This document shows positions 33,829 through 42,789 of a DNA stretch of 53,823 nucleotides, in pieces. The DNA comes from Rhodospirillales bacterium (GTDB taxonomy: Bacteria > Pseudomonadota > Alphaproteobacteria > Rhodospirillales > UBA2165): NCBI GenBank assembly GCA_012960465.1, contig DUBF01000208.1, forward strand, positions 6,507 through 60,329, written 5' to 3'. The position numbers and the translations under genes were made by a program. Position 1 is the stretch's first letter. Each line of letters opens with the position of its first letter. The notes under the pieces were generated by a model. It did not search any database. It was not told the origin of the DNA and was given only the letters and a program-made list of their open reading frames with translations.

Positions 33829-35034
33829 ATGTCATTCACCGCACAAATACCTTATGGCGCTTATTGGTCAACTCCTTTTTCTAAATGGCAAGGTACGTTA
33901 TCCCATTTACATAGTATAGAATTCGGAGCGCACGTTGCTAAAGCTGAGCTTTTAAAACGTAATATCAGTCCAGAAGTTTTTGATTATGGTGTGTTAGGGA
34001 TAACTGTTCCCCAGCATAAGTCTTTTCACGGTTTGCCATGGTTTACAGGAATGATTGGCGCGCCTGATGTTGCGGGGCCAACAATTTCGCAGGTTTGTGC
34101 AACGAGCGTTAGATGCATTCAGGATGCGGTACAAAATATTGAGTGCGATATGGCAAGTGTTGCTCTCGTTGCGACAATGGATCGTGTATCAAATGGCCCG
34201 CAGCTCTATTATCCAGCACCTTCTGGAATAGGTGGAACAGGCAGTCATGAAAACCTCACCCTTGATAATATGCAATTTGATCCGCTTGGTGGACATTCAA
34301 TGCTTCAGACCGCGGAAAATGTTGCTGCAAGGCACCAGATTACGACTGAGCAACAACATGATATTGTTACCCAGCGTCAAGAACAATATCAAATGGCTTT
34401 GGCTAACGATTCTGCTTTTTTAAAGCGATTTATGTCTCTGCCGTTTGACGTGCCGTCGGCTAACTTTAAGAAAACTGCTGCAACGATGGAAGGCGACGAA
34501 GGCGTATTTATTTCTAATCCAGAAAAACTCGCAACCTTGAAACCTGTGCTTGAAGGAGGAACGGTCACTTATGGTGGCCAGACATATCCAACTGATGGCA
34601 GTGCCTGTATGGTAGTCACCACTCCTGATAAGGCAGACGAGTTGAGCAGAGATAAAAAAATAACTATCAAGATCAGGGGTTTTGGTATGGCTCGGGCAGA
34701 GAATGGATATATGCCTGAGGCTCCAGTACCCGCTGCGCAACGTGCTTTGGTCTCGGCAGGCCTATCATTCGATGATCTTGATGCGGTTAAGACCCACAAT
34801 CCATTTGCGGTAAATGATGTCTATTTTATTAAACAAACCGGTTATGACAGTAAAAAAATGAATAATTATGGCTGTACCTTGATTTGGGGTCATCCACAGG
34901 GCCCGATGGGTGTTCGGGGTATTATCGAATTAATTGAAGAACTGGTAATTCGTGGCGGTGGCATTGGATTATTTACCGGTTGTGCTGCTGGTGATACTGG
35001 CATGTCAGTGGTCATCGAAGTTGGTGATAAGTAA
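33829..35034 (+). CDS. Thiolase-family protein (acetyl-CoA acetyltransferase-like)
   Basis: A 401-residue thiolase. The acyl-accepting cysteine is C90 in 'ISQVCATSVRCIQDA'; the histidine is in 'DAVKTHNPFAVND' and the second cysteine in 'GGGIGLFTGCAAGDTGMSVVIEVG'. All three catalytic elements are therefore present. GGAAAA before the ATG gives a reasonable ribosome site. A GMC oxidoreductase starts 16 bases after the stop. A thiolase with an alcohol oxidase/dehydrogenase and a nearby acyl-CoA ligase fits beta-oxidation of a hydroxylated side chain, which is inference. Confidence 0.92.
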   Translation: MSFTAQIPYGAYWSTPFSKWQGTLSHLHSIEFGAHVAKAELLKRNISPEVFDYGVLGITVPQHKSFHGLPWFTGMIGAPDVAGPTISQVCATSVRCIQDAVQNIECDMASVALVATMDRVSNGPQLYYPAPSGIGGTGSHENLTLDNMQFDPLGGHSMLQTAENVAARHQITTEQQHDIVTQRQEQYQMALANDSAFLKRFMSLPFDVPSANFKKTAATMEGDEGVFISNPEKLATLKPVLEGGTVTYGGQTYPTDGSACMVVTTPDKADELSRDKKITIKIRGFGMARAENGYMPEAPVPAAQRALVSAGLSFDDLDAVKTHNPFAVNDVYFIKQTGYDSKKMNNYGCTLIWGHPQGPMGVRGIIELIEELVIRGGGIGLFTGCAAGDTGMSVVIEVGDK

Positions 35035-35050
35035 TTTTGCTGGATATAAG

Positions 35051-36673
35051 ATGAATTCTAGCACAAAAAATTTTGACTATATTATAGTTGGTGCGGGCTC
35101 AGCCGGTTGTGTGCTAGCCAATCGTTTAACGGAAAACCGAGATAATCGTGTGTTGTTAATTGAGGCTGGGCCGACCGACCGTGATCCGATGATAAAAATT
35201 CCCTTATTATGGATGCAGTTTGTGAAGAATAAGTACCATGACTGGGGTTACGAAACTCAACCTGAACCGCATATGGACAATCGAGAAATTGAGTGCGTAC
35301 GGGGTAAGGTGTTAGGAGGATGTTCCTCAATCAATGCAATGACAGTGGTCCGGGGCAATCGTTATGACTATGAACGTTGGAAGAAAATGGGTCTTGATCA
35401 GTGGGGGTATGATGATGTTCTTCCTTATTTTAAGAAACTAGAAAGTTGGGGTGGAGAGACCGGTGACGATGATCTTCGTGGTCTCTCTGGTCCATTTAAA
35501 GTTCGCCCAAGTACATATCAAGATCCTTTATACGATGCTTATTTAGCTGCCGCTAATCAAATGGGAATGGGTTTGGCAGAAGATTATAATGGTAAAGATC
35601 AGTTGGGTTTGGCTCGTTCTCAGCAAAATATATTTAAGGGCCGACGTTTCAGCTCAGCCGATGCTTTTCTTAAACCTGTTCTTAGTCGTCCAAATCTTAC
35701 ACTCAGACTAAAACAATTTGTGACGCGACTTGTTTTTGATGGGCAGAAGGCTGTGGGTATTGAGCTTGCTGGCTCAAATGGTCAGTTGACCGGGGTTAAT
35801 GCAGAACGCGAGGTGATTATTTCTACCGGTGCAATAAATTCGCCGCACCTTTTAATGCTATCTGGCGTGGGTCCTGCTGATCAGCTTAAGAAACAGGGTA
35901 TAGAAGTTGTTCAAGATGCCTCGGAAGTTGGTCAAAATCTTCAAGACCATATTTCAGCTAGTGTAGGTTATCGTAGAAAGCAGCCTGGGCCTTTTTTACC
36001 TAAAACACGTTTTGACAAGCTTGCTGTTGACCTGCTTCGCGCCTACTTCTTCGGTACCGGCGTTGCTGCTGACTTTCCAGGCGGCCTCAATGGTTTTACT
36101 AAAGTAGATGCAACGTTAGATGTGCCCGATACCCAGTTATTATTTAACGGTGCTCCAGCTGATTCGTATCCGTGGTTTCCCTTCATTAAGCCGGCTTGGC
36201 AAGATGGTTTTGGCTGTCGAGCCGTATTACTTCATCCAGAAAGTAGGGGATCTCTGGAATTTGTTTCGGATAATCCACGTACGCTGATGCATTTGAGACA
36301 AAATTTTTTAGCCACTGAGAATGATAGGCGTATCCTGAGAGAGGGATTTAAAATCTGTCGCGAGCTTTCAGAGCAATCTGCTTTAGATGAATTTAGATCT
36401 GAAGAGTTCTTGCCTGGCGTAAAAGTAAAAACTGACGATGAAATTGACGCGCATATTAGGGCAACTGGTATATCTGTTCATCATCCCTGTGGAACTTGCA
36501 GAATGGGAAGTGATGAGAAATCCGTTGTAGATGATTTTTTAAAAGTTAGAGGTGTTGAAAACCTACGAGTGGTTGATGCGTCAGTTATGCCCGATATTAT
36601 TAGTGGTAATATTCATGCGCCAGTTTTAATGATTGCTGAGAGGGCGGCTGAATTTATCCAGGAAGATGGGTGA
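35051..36673 (+). CDS. GMC-family FAD oxidoreductase (choline/alcohol dehydrogenase-like)
   Basis: A 540-residue flavoprotein that oxidises an alcohol. The FAD motif 'FDYIIVGAGSAGCVLANRL' opens the protein, followed by 'GPTDRDPMIKIP', 'GKVLGGCSSINAMTVVRG' and 'REVIISTGAINSPHLLMLSGVG' (the second GMC signature). The C-terminal active-site pair is in 'GISVHHPCGTCRMG' and 'DIISGNIHAPVLMIAERAA', the histidine and asparagine/histidine region. ATG at 35051 is chosen; the open frame extends to 34952 inside the thiolase gene but those residues do not belong to the family. Co-transcription with the thiolase is likely. The natural alcohol is unknown; choline itself cannot be assumed. Confidence 0.93.
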   Translation: MNSSTKNFDYIIVGAGSAGCVLANRLTENRDNRVLLIEAGPTDRDPMIKIPLLWMQFVKNKYHDWGYETQPEPHMDNREIECVRGKVLGGCSSINAMTVVRGNRYDYERWKKMGLDQWGYDDVLPYFKKLESWGGETGDDDLRGLSGPFKVRPSTYQDPLYDAYLAAANQMGMGLAEDYNGKDQLGLARSQQNIFKGRRFSSADAFLKPVLSRPNLTLRLKQFVTRLVFDGQKAVGIELAGSNGQLTGVNAEREVIISTGAINSPHLLMLSGVGPADQLKKQGIEVVQDASEVGQNLQDHISASVGYRRKQPGPFLPKTRFDKLAVDLLRAYFFGTGVAADFPGGLNGFTKVDATLDVPDTQLLFNGAPADSYPWFPFIKPAWQDGFGCRAVLLHPESRGSLEFVSDNPRTLMHLRQNFLATENDRRILREGFKICRELSEQSALDEFRSEEFLPGVKVKTDDEIDAHIRATGISVHHPCGTCRMGSDEKSVVDDFLKVRGVENLRVVDASVMPDIISGNIHAPVLMIAERAAEFIQEDG

Positions 36674-36747
36674 GGATTAGGTAATATTTGCTTTCATACT
36701 AATCTTCTGATCTTTATGCTTATGCTAAATTAACAAGGAAAGAATAA

Positions 36748-37674
36748 ATGAAAATTGCTATACCCGACCTCGTCTCAAACTCATATTTTCCAGCCATCGC
36801 AGCTGTTGATTTAGGCTTTTTTAAAGAAGAGGGTCTGGATATGGAGTTGGAGCTTATTTTCCCGGTAAATCATACATTAGAGAAAATGCGCGACGGCGAA
36901 ATTGATTTTGTAGGTGGTTCAGCTCATTCTACGCCTCATGCATTTCCCGGCTGGAAAGGTGGAAAATTACTTGGTGCATTAGCGCAAGGTATGTATTGGT
37001 TCTTAATATTACGAAGCGACTTAGGTGCAAAACAAGGAGATATTGAGGCTGTTAAAGGTTTGAATATTGGGGCGGCGCCTCTGGTGGACCTTGGGCTCAT
37101 GCATCTCCTGACAGAATATGGTATCGATCTTGAAAAGGATAAAGTTAATATAGCTCCTGTGCCCGGTGCTTTTACTGGTAAAAATGTTAATTTTGGGGTC
37201 ACGGCAGCAAAAGCGTTACAGGATGGAAAGATCGACGGGTTTTGGGCAAATGGAATGGGCGCTGAAGTTGCGGTTAAATCCGGTGCTGGCACTCTAGTTA
37301 TTGATGCACGGCGTGGGGACGGTCCAGCATCAGCGTTTCATTATACCATGCCTGCTTTAATTACATCAGAGCGTCTTATTAATGATGAACCTGAAGTTTG
37401 CGCAGCAGCTGTCCGAGCATTGGTGAAAACCCAAAAGGCCTTGAAAGAAGACGTTAGCCTTGCAACTAAAGTTGGTCGTAAGCGCTTTCCTGCCGAGGAG
37501 GCTGAATTGATTGCAGATATTGTTCAGCGCGATCTACCTTTCTATAATGCGGCTATTACGCCAGACTTTGTTGCAGGTATGAGCAAGTTCTCTCAAGCCA
37601 TGGGATTGATCGATGCACCTGTAACGTTTGAAGATGCTGTGGCAACTCAGTTTAGTGAGTTGTGGACGCAATAA
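36748..37674 (+). CDS. NMT1/THI5-like substrate-binding-domain protein without signal peptide
   Basis: A 308-residue type-2 periplasmic-binding-fold protein of the NitT/TauT/NMT1 group ('FPAIAAVDLGFFKEEGLDMELELIFP', then 'MRDGEIDFVGGSAHS'). A TAA codon stands directly before the ATG in frame and a good AAGGAAAG site precedes it, so the protein lacks a signal peptide. No permease or ATPase is adjacent. The aromatic/glycine segment 'DGFWANGMGAEVAVKSGAG' is typical of the fold's second lobe. It could be a cytoplasmic enzyme or sensor built on this fold, as THI5-type proteins are, rather than a transport subunit. It converges with the FAD monooxygenase two bases away. Confidence 0.82.
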   Translation: MKIAIPDLVSNSYFPAIAAVDLGFFKEEGLDMELELIFPVNHTLEKMRDGEIDFVGGSAHSTPHAFPGWKGGKLLGALAQGMYWFLILRSDLGAKQGDIEAVKGLNIGAAPLVDLGLMHLLTEYGIDLEKDKVNIAPVPGAFTGKNVNFGVTAAKALQDGKIDGFWANGMGAEVAVKSGAGTLVIDARRGDGPASAFHYTMPALITSERLINDEPEVCAAAVRALVKTQKALKEDVSLATKVGRKRFPAEEAELIADIVQRDLPFYNAAITPDFVAGMSKFSQAMGLIDAPVTFEDAVATQFSELWTQ

Positions 37675-37676
37675 GT

Positions 37677-38876
37677 TTAAACAATAGCATTCGACTTGTT
37701 AATCGAATTTATCATTGAAACCTGCATCATTAGTTCGAGAGATTTTTCTTGATCATCAAGGACGGCTTTAATTTCATCTTGGCGTTGCTTTCGAATTTTA
37801 GGATCTTTTTCTTCCATAATTTTTTTGTTACGGATCGTATGTGCTTGGACGTATTCAACCGCAATGGGGCGCCGTTGGCGATCATAGAGATCAAGTAGGT
37901 CATCGCTTTCTCCTTCATTTAGAATCTGAATAAGCTTCTCGGATACATTGACGCTGTCATGAACACCACCGTTCATGCCCATACCGCCCAGTGGATTATT
38001 AACGTGTGCAGCGTCACCGGCTAGTAATACGCGGCCTTTTCTGTAAGTCTCTGCGACGCGTTGATTAACTGGATATAACGTAGAATGTGAGATTGTATAT
38101 TTTTGTTTTTTTGGAGCGAACCCCTGAATGCGCGATTCGAGAAAGTCAATATCAAGGAGTTCTTCTTCGGTCATATCTGGATCGGTCGGAATTAAAAATC
38201 GCCACATTTCTGGAGCACGTATGACAGCGCACCATTCTTTTGGATCAGTAATATAAGCAACGGGACACATATCAGGTACAACTTCTGTGATATCATCCGT
38301 CGTACTTACAACCATAAAAAGCTCAGGATATGTAAAGCCTGGAAAACCAATATTCAAGGTTTTACGTGCGAAACTTCTCGAGCCATCACAGGACATCAGA
38401 TAATCGCCTGTAATAGATTGTGACCCATCTGGGGTATCAAAATGAACCGTTACTGAGCTATCATCTTGTTGAAGACTGGTCGCCCGTGCGTTAAATTTTT
38501 GCTCAACGTTAGGGTAATTTACGAGAATATCTGAAATAATCCGGGTGAGTTTATACTGTTCGGCCTGAACTCTATAGGGGTGTTTGGTAAATTCAGATAT
38601 TGCGGTCATATCGAATTCAGCGATCAACCCTTTCTGGCGGTCACGATATTGGAATTGGGGTGTTATCAATCCCTGTTTAATAATTTCCTGTACAACGCCG
38701 AGCTCATCCAACATATCTAGGGTGGGAGGGTGAAACGTTGACGCACGCATGTCTAAAGGGAGATCACTCTCTGCTTCCAGAAGCGTGACATGAATACCTG
38801 CTTTCGCCAGGATAAGAGCTGCAACGCAACCAACCGGCCCCGCGCCTGTGATAATGACATGCTTCTTGTTGGTCAC
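37677..38876 (-). CDS. FAD-dependent aromatic-hydroxylase-type monooxygenase (copy A)
   Basis: A 399-residue group-A flavoprotein monooxygenase. FAD motifs: 'VIITGAGPVGCVAALILAKAGI' (GxGxxG), 'MSCDGSRSFARKTL' (DG motif) and 'LLAGDAAHVNNPLGGMGMNGGVHD' (GD motif). Substrate-domain strands lie between. The short C-terminus lacks the thioredoxin-like domain of phenol hydroxylases. It is a clear paralogue of the gene at 43799-45007: both share 'HPPTLxMxD', 'YRDRxxGLIAxF' and 'NNPLGGMGMN'. A TTGTATACAA palindrome lies 36-45 bases before its start. It would hydroxylate an aromatic or heteroaromatic acid using NAD(P)H and O2. Confidence 0.92.
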   Translation of the reverse strand: MTNKKHVIITGAGPVGCVAALILAKAGIHVTLLEAESDLPLDMRASTFHPPTLDMLDELGVVQEIIKQGLITPQFQYRDRQKGLIAEFDMTAISEFTKHPYRVQAEQYKLTRIISDILVNYPNVEQKFNARATSLQQDDSSVTVHFDTPDGSQSITGDYLMSCDGSRSFARKTLNIGFPGFTYPELFMVVSTTDDITEVVPDMCPVAYITDPKEWCAVIRAPEMWRFLIPTDPDMTEEELLDIDFLESRIQGFAPKKQKYTISHSTLYPVNQRVAETYRKGRVLLAGDAAHVNNPLGGMGMNGGVHDSVNVSEKLIQILNEGESDDLLDLYDRQRRPIAVEYVQAHTIRNKKIMEEKDPKIRKQRQDEIKAVLDDQEKSLELMMQVSMINSINKSNAIV

Positions 38877-38911
38877 ATATTTTACTCAAGATTTAATTAT
38901 TTACACTGTAA

Positions 38912-38921
38912 TTGTATACAA
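38912..38921. promoter_or_regulatory. GntR/FCD-type operator, TTGTATACAA
   Basis: A perfect 10-base palindrome 36-45 bases before the FAD monooxygenase A start codon. TTGTATACAA is the established operator core of FCD-type GntR regulators such as MatR/MdcY of malonate catabolism. Related copies occur at 39076, 40621, 43682, 43756, 48141 and 48236. Confidence 0.7.
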
Positions 38922-39075
38922 AGCATGATTATGTAATTCAAACGCAAATATTTAGATATTTTATGAGTTTGGTTTATAAAGCGGTTAGAAACAGTATGTT
39001 AATTTATTATATGACACGTTATGATGTAGCATTTCGTGTGTAATGCTTTGAAACCACCATTTTTATAAAGAAGTA

Positions 39076-39085
39076 TTGTATCCAA
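39076..39085. promoter_or_regulatory. Imperfect GntR-type operator, TTGTATCCAA
   Basis: One mismatch from TTGTATACAA, 74-83 bases before the gntR start. Position suggests autoregulation. A single near-match in A+T-rich DNA is weak by itself; its place in the series gives it weight. Confidence 0.45.
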
Positions 39086-39158
39086 ATTTATACTTTAGAT
39101 AAATGTGTAATTTTATTACCATACTCTGAATTTTTGTGATCATATCGTTAGTTTTAAT

Positions 39159-39809
39159 ATGGGGGGGATGTCTAAAGCAGCTCAACGTGCTTACACAGCA
39201 ATTAGAGACTCGATTATCGGCGGCGCTTATGCGCCGGGGATGCATCTCACAGAATCTGAATTAGCCGAAATTGTCGGTGTCAGTCGTACTCCTGTCCATG
39301 ATGCTTTATTACGCTTGAAGGCTGACGGATTGATTGAGATGCAACGTAACCAGGGTGCGCGGGTAAAAACCTATCCTGACCGTGACATCGATGAAATATT
39401 TGAATTACGTGCTTATCTCGAAGGTTATGGAGCGGAACTGGCCGCACATGATATTAGCGATGAAGATATTACACAACTTGAAAAACTCGCAAATGAGATG
39501 GAGGCTCTTGGAAGGGTTCAGGATACTGCGGGCCTCTATGAATTTGCCCGGATAAACAGTAGTTTTCATAAAAAAATAATAGAAGCTTCCGGAAGTGTTC
39601 TTTTAACTTCATTGCTTTCGCAATTGATAGATATGCCTTTGGTTGTCTTGAAAGAACATTCATGGCGTGGTCGGGCTAATCAGCATCGTTCAAACCAACA
39701 GCATCGTAATATTATTGATGCGCTCAAAAGCCATGATCCAAAGTGGGCAAGATCAGTTATGTATGGCCACATTATTTCAACTCGGCCCCACCCTGAATCA
39801 AAACCCTAA
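39159..39809 (+). CDS. GntR-family transcriptional regulator, FCD (FadR) subfamily
   Basis: A 216-residue regulator. The winged helix-turn-helix spans about residues 5-70 ('AYTAIRDSIIGGAYAPGMHLTESELAE', 'VSRTPVHDALLRLKADGLI' and 'NQGARVKTY'). The all-helical FCD ligand domain follows, with the family metal-site histidines probably in 'INSSFHKKIIEASG' and 'HRNIIDAL'. Start is ATG at 39159 or, three codons on, 39168. It sits in the middle of the 37.7-52.1 kb catabolic island and is the best candidate to bind the TTGTATACAA palindromes found in that island's promoters. The inducer is probably a pathway acid or CoA ester. Its 3' end overlaps the convergent racemase-family gene by four bases. Confidence 0.93.
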   Translation: MGGMSKAAQRAYTAIRDSIIGGAYAPGMHLTESELAEIVGVSRTPVHDALLRLKADGLIEMQRNQGARVKTYPDRDIDEIFELRAYLEGYGAELAAHDISDEDITQLEKLANEMEALGRVQDTAGLYEFARINSSFHKKIIEASGSVLLTSLLSQLIDMPLVVLKEHSWRGRANQHRSNQQHRNIIDALKSHDPKWARSVMYGHIISTRPHPESKP

Positions 39810-40588
39810 AACTGTTCAAATAGCATACCTTTACCAATAAATTTGTCGTCAATACCCATGGTTCGAAACGAATGCCAGATGGAAGCTACATTAATTGGGA
39901 TGACAGGTTTTTGTAATTGTTTTTCCAACGTCGGAAACTGATCTACTGTACTCAAATTTGTTCCAACCTGAACGATGGCATCAACTTTATCGCTATCAAG
40001 TTGATTTAGAACGACGTCGACCACATCGTGGCGCGGTGTATGTGAAATTGAAGTTGCAGTATCGCATTTTAGACCAATCACTTTAATAACATTAAATCCT
40101 GATTCTGTGAAAAATCGATAGACCTGCTCATCACCAACAGGTTGGTAAGGCGTAATTACCGCCACATTTTTAACTTTAAATGCATTAAGCGCATCCTGCA
40201 CCGCTTTAGCCCCTGAGGTCAGTCCCATATCTGGTCCCATGATATCGCGGAGACGATCCTCAAATTCTGCATTACCCTCAAGTCCACCCCAAAAGGTTTC
40301 AGCCGACATTCCCATCATTATATAGTCCATCTCTGCCGTGAGAATATCACGCATTGCGAGGGGGATTGTTGGACGAATGGCATCAATAAATGCTAAAAAC
40401 ATATTGTCGCTGGTCAAGTCAGGTTGATTGACCCAGAAACGGGCAAAGTGCCATGTGACACCTTCAGGCATAAAGCGCTGGCAGTCATATTCGACGGCTG
40501 TATTCGTTGACGGAATAACAACTCCAATGCGGCCTCTTGATCCAATCCAGGGCTCCTGCGGTTTTGTCAGCTCAACAGCTTGATCCAT
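39806..40588 (-). CDS. Asp/Glu racemase / maleate isomerase-family protein lacking both catalytic cysteines
   Basis: A 260-residue protein of the maleate cis-trans isomerase/arylmalonate decarboxylase family. The start 'GRIGVVIPSTNTAVEYDCQRFMPEGVTWHFARFWV' and the end of the fold 'KPVIPINVASIWHSFRTMG' are typical. However, the first cysteine position (family pattern YxCTSGS) reads MMGMSAETFW, and the second (family SCTNL) reads VQVGTNLSTVD. Both catalytic cysteines are therefore replaced, while the paralogue at 51363 keeps both. Cysteine residues elsewhere (for example in GLKCDTA) are not at active-site positions. It may bind a dicarboxylate, or act by a cysteine-independent mechanism. A TTATATACAA near-operator lies 33-42 bases before its start. 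Confidence 0.85.
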   Translation of the reverse strand: MDQAVELTKPQEPWIGSRGRIGVVIPSTNTAVEYDCQRFMPEGVTWHFARFWVNQPDLTSDNMFLAFIDAIRPTIPLAMRDILTAEMDYIMMGMSAETFWGGLEGNAEFEDRLRDIMGPDMGLTSGAKAVQDALNAFKVKNVAVITPYQPVGDEQVYRFFTESGFNVIKVIGLKCDTATSISHTPRHDVVDVVLNQLDSDKVDAIVQVGTNLSTVDQFPTLEKQLQKPVIPINVASIWHSFRTMGIDDKFIGKGMLFEQF

Positions 40589-40620
40589 AATTTATATCCT
40601 CGTATGCATTTATTTTTATT

Positions 40621-40630
40621 TTATATACAA
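40621..40630. promoter_or_regulatory. Imperfect GntR-type operator, TTATATACAA
   Basis: One mismatch from TTGTATACAA. It lies in the divergent promoter region, 33-42 bases before the racemase-family gene and about 80 bases before the acyl-CoA dehydrogenase, the same distance from the start codon as the perfect copies at 38912 and 43756. Confidence 0.45.
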
Positions 40631-40708
40631 TTTATTTATTAACTTAAATAATTTTATATGTTTTAGAGCATTTGCCCGTTTGATCCTGAGTCTATAGGCT
40701 AAAGGTAA

Positions 40709-41893
40709 ATGAGTGTAAATGGAAATTGGTTTATGGCGCAAGAATTTGATAAATTTGAGGATATCAGATTATCCATCCGGTCGCTCTGTGGCAATTTTCC
40801 GGGTGAATACTGGCGAGATCTCGACAGGAAGAAATCTTATCCAACCCAATTTGTGAAGGCAATGACTGAAAGTGGTTTCCTTGGTGTTTTAATACCAGAG
40901 AAATATGGCGGCAGTGGTATGGGTATTTCGGCGGCTGCCGCAATCCTAGAGGAAATTCATAAATGTGGTTGTAACGCGGCTGCCTGTCATGCGCAGATGT
41001 ATATTATGGGGACTATCTTAAGGCATGGTAGCAATAGCCAAAAATCTGAATATTTACCAAAAATAGCTTCTGGAGAATTACGTCTGCAGGCTTTTGGAGT
41101 AACTGAACCGAGCAGTGGTACTGATACTACCAGGATCAAGACGACAGCAGTTAGAGATGGTGCTGGATATATAGTTAACGGACAGAAAGTATGGACGTCG
41201 CGGGTTGAGCATTCTGACCTCATGCTGCTTCTGGCGCGAACCAGCCCTCGTGGGGAAAAAGAAAAGCGGCACGAAGGTATGTCAGTTTTTCTTATTGATA
41301 TTAGGGAATCTGTTGGGAATGGTCTGACAATCCATCCTATTTCAACAATGATAAACCACGCGACAACTGAGGTCTTTTTTGATGATCTTTGTGTTCCGCC
41401 CGATGGCTTGGTAGGTAATGAAGGCGAGGGCTTTAAATATATCCTCGATGGAATGAATGCAGAGCGTATTTTAATTGGGTCCGAATGTATTGGTGATGCT
41501 TACTGGTTTATTGAAAAGGCGACGAATTACGCCAAGGAACGCAAAGTGTTTGGACGGGCGATCGGACAAAACCAGGGAGTTCAATTTCCGATCGCTAAAG
41601 CGTATGCCGCGACAGAAGCAGCCAAATTGATGGTCGAGAAAGCGTCTGCATTATTTGATACTGGGAAGGATTGCGGTGCAGAGGCTAATATGGCGAAAAT
41701 GCTGGCGGCGGATAGTTCCTGGGAAGCTGCTGACATGTGTCTGCAAACCCATGGTGGATACGGGTTTGCTGAGGAGTATGATGTTGAGCGAAAATTCAGA
41801 GAGACACGCCTCTATCAAATTGCACCGATCTCTACCAACTTAATCCTCTCATATATTGCTGAGCATGTGCTCGGCCTTCCAAGATCGTATTAG
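40709..41893 (+). CDS. Acyl-CoA dehydrogenase
   Basis: A 394-residue FAD-dependent acyl-CoA dehydrogenase. Motifs: 'GVTEPSSGTDTTRIKTTA', 'ATTEVFFDDLCVPPDGLVG', 'ERKVFGRAIGQNQGVQFPIAKA' and the C-terminal 'QTHGGYGFAEEYDVERKFRETRLYQIAP'. The classical YEGT glutamate is missing (YQIAP), and a glutamate in 'DGMNAERILIG' matches the alternative base of isovaleryl-type enzymes. AAGG lies before the ATG. A MaoC-like hydratase gene follows after ten bases, so dehydrogenation and hydration of the same acyl-CoA are likely consecutive steps. Confidence 0.93.
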   Translation: MSVNGNWFMAQEFDKFEDIRLSIRSLCGNFPGEYWRDLDRKKSYPTQFVKAMTESGFLGVLIPEKYGGSGMGISAAAAILEEIHKCGCNAAACHAQMYIMGTILRHGSNSQKSEYLPKIASGELRLQAFGVTEPSSGTDTTRIKTTAVRDGAGYIVNGQKVWTSRVEHSDLMLLLARTSPRGEKEKRHEGMSVFLIDIRESVGNGLTIHPISTMINHATTEVFFDDLCVPPDGLVGNEGEGFKYILDGMNAERILIGSECIGDAYWFIEKATNYAKERKVFGRAIGQNQGVQFPIAKAYAATEAAKLMVEKASALFDTGKDCGAEANMAKMLAADSSWEAADMCLQTHGGYGFAEEYDVERKFRETRLYQIAPISTNLILSYIAEHVLGLPRSY

Positions 41894-41903
41894 GACGCTA
41901 TAG

Positions 41904-42758
41904 ATGATTGAAGTTCCAATCAAAGAGTTACAAAACTGGGTTGGTCGTAGTGAAATTGTTGAGGATGTAATATCTTTGTCTGCGGTAGCTAATCTGAGTG
42001 CAACTGTTGGCCGTGATCCCGGTGAGTTACAATATGGCGATCCATTGCCACCCTGTTGGCATTGGCTATTTTTTAACCGTGGAGCTGGCCCGAAAAATTT
42101 AAGGGTCGACGGTACATTTGCTAACAGCGATTATATGCCTCCTATATCATCACCGCGTCGAATGTGGGCAGGAAATAAAATAAAGACTGATAAATCCTTG
42201 ACGATTGGGAGTTTGGCAAAGCGCATTACAACTATAGAAGAAATTATAGAAAAAAGGGGAAGCTCTGGCCGTCTAATATTTTTACGTGAACGCACGGAGG
42301 TTGCTGATGATAACCACGGTAGTTTAATAGATTGGAGGACACTTGTCTTTCGTGATGAAGCCGTTAAATCAGAACGGCAAAAACATAATCCCGCACCGAC
42401 AACAGGAATTTGGCTTCGGAAAATTAATCCAGATCACATATTACTATTTCGCTACTCGGCTCTAACTTTTAACAGTCATCGTATTCACTATGACCAGGAG
42501 TATACTAAAAATGTTGAGGGTTATCCGGAGCTATTGGTTCATGCACCTTTGACCGCAACATTACTATTGGATTTATTACGTCAGGAGATGCCCTCGTCTG
42601 AGGTTAAAGAAATAAATCTAACGGCAATGGCTCCGATCTTTGCTAATAATTCTTTTAGTGTTAACGGGATGCCTTCAGAAGATGGAAAAAAAATTCAGCT
42701 TTGGGCTACGACAAAAGACGAGAATTTGGCGATGAAGGCCGATGTTTTATTGGTTTAG
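41904..42758 (+). CDS. MaoC/HTD2-like hydratase (mesaconyl- or itaconyl-CoA hydratase type)
   Basis: A 284-residue double-hotdog hydratase of the FAS1-like dehydratase group that includes mesaconyl-C4-CoA hydratase and itaconyl-CoA hydratase. The N-terminal hotdog carries 'GDPLPPCWHWLFFNRGAGPKNLRVDG' and 'PPISSPRRMWAGNKIK'; the C-terminal one carries the catalytic region 'LLFRYSALTFNSHRIHYDQEYTK' and 'EGYPELLVHAPLTATLLLDLL'. The aspartate/histidine pair of hotdog hydratases is probably in SHRIHYD. It is coupled with the acyl-CoA dehydrogenase upstream. With CaiB and HMG-CoA lyase genes in the same island, a branched unsaturated dicarboxyl-CoA is an attractive substrate (inference). Confidence 0.85.
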   Translation: MIEVPIKELQNWVGRSEIVEDVISLSAVANLSATVGRDPGELQYGDPLPPCWHWLFFNRGAGPKNLRVDGTFANSDYMPPISSPRRMWAGNKIKTDKSLTIGSLAKRITTIEEIIEKRGSSGRLIFLRERTEVADDNHGSLIDWRTLVFRDEAVKSERQKHNPAPTTGIWLRKINPDHILLFRYSALTFNSHRIHYDQEYTKNVEGYPELLVHAPLTATLLLDLLRQEMPSSEVKEINLTAMAPIFANNSFSVNGMPSEDGKKIQLWATTKDENLAMKADVLLV

Positions 42759-42789
42759 TTATAACCAATATTTAATACACAATTATTGA

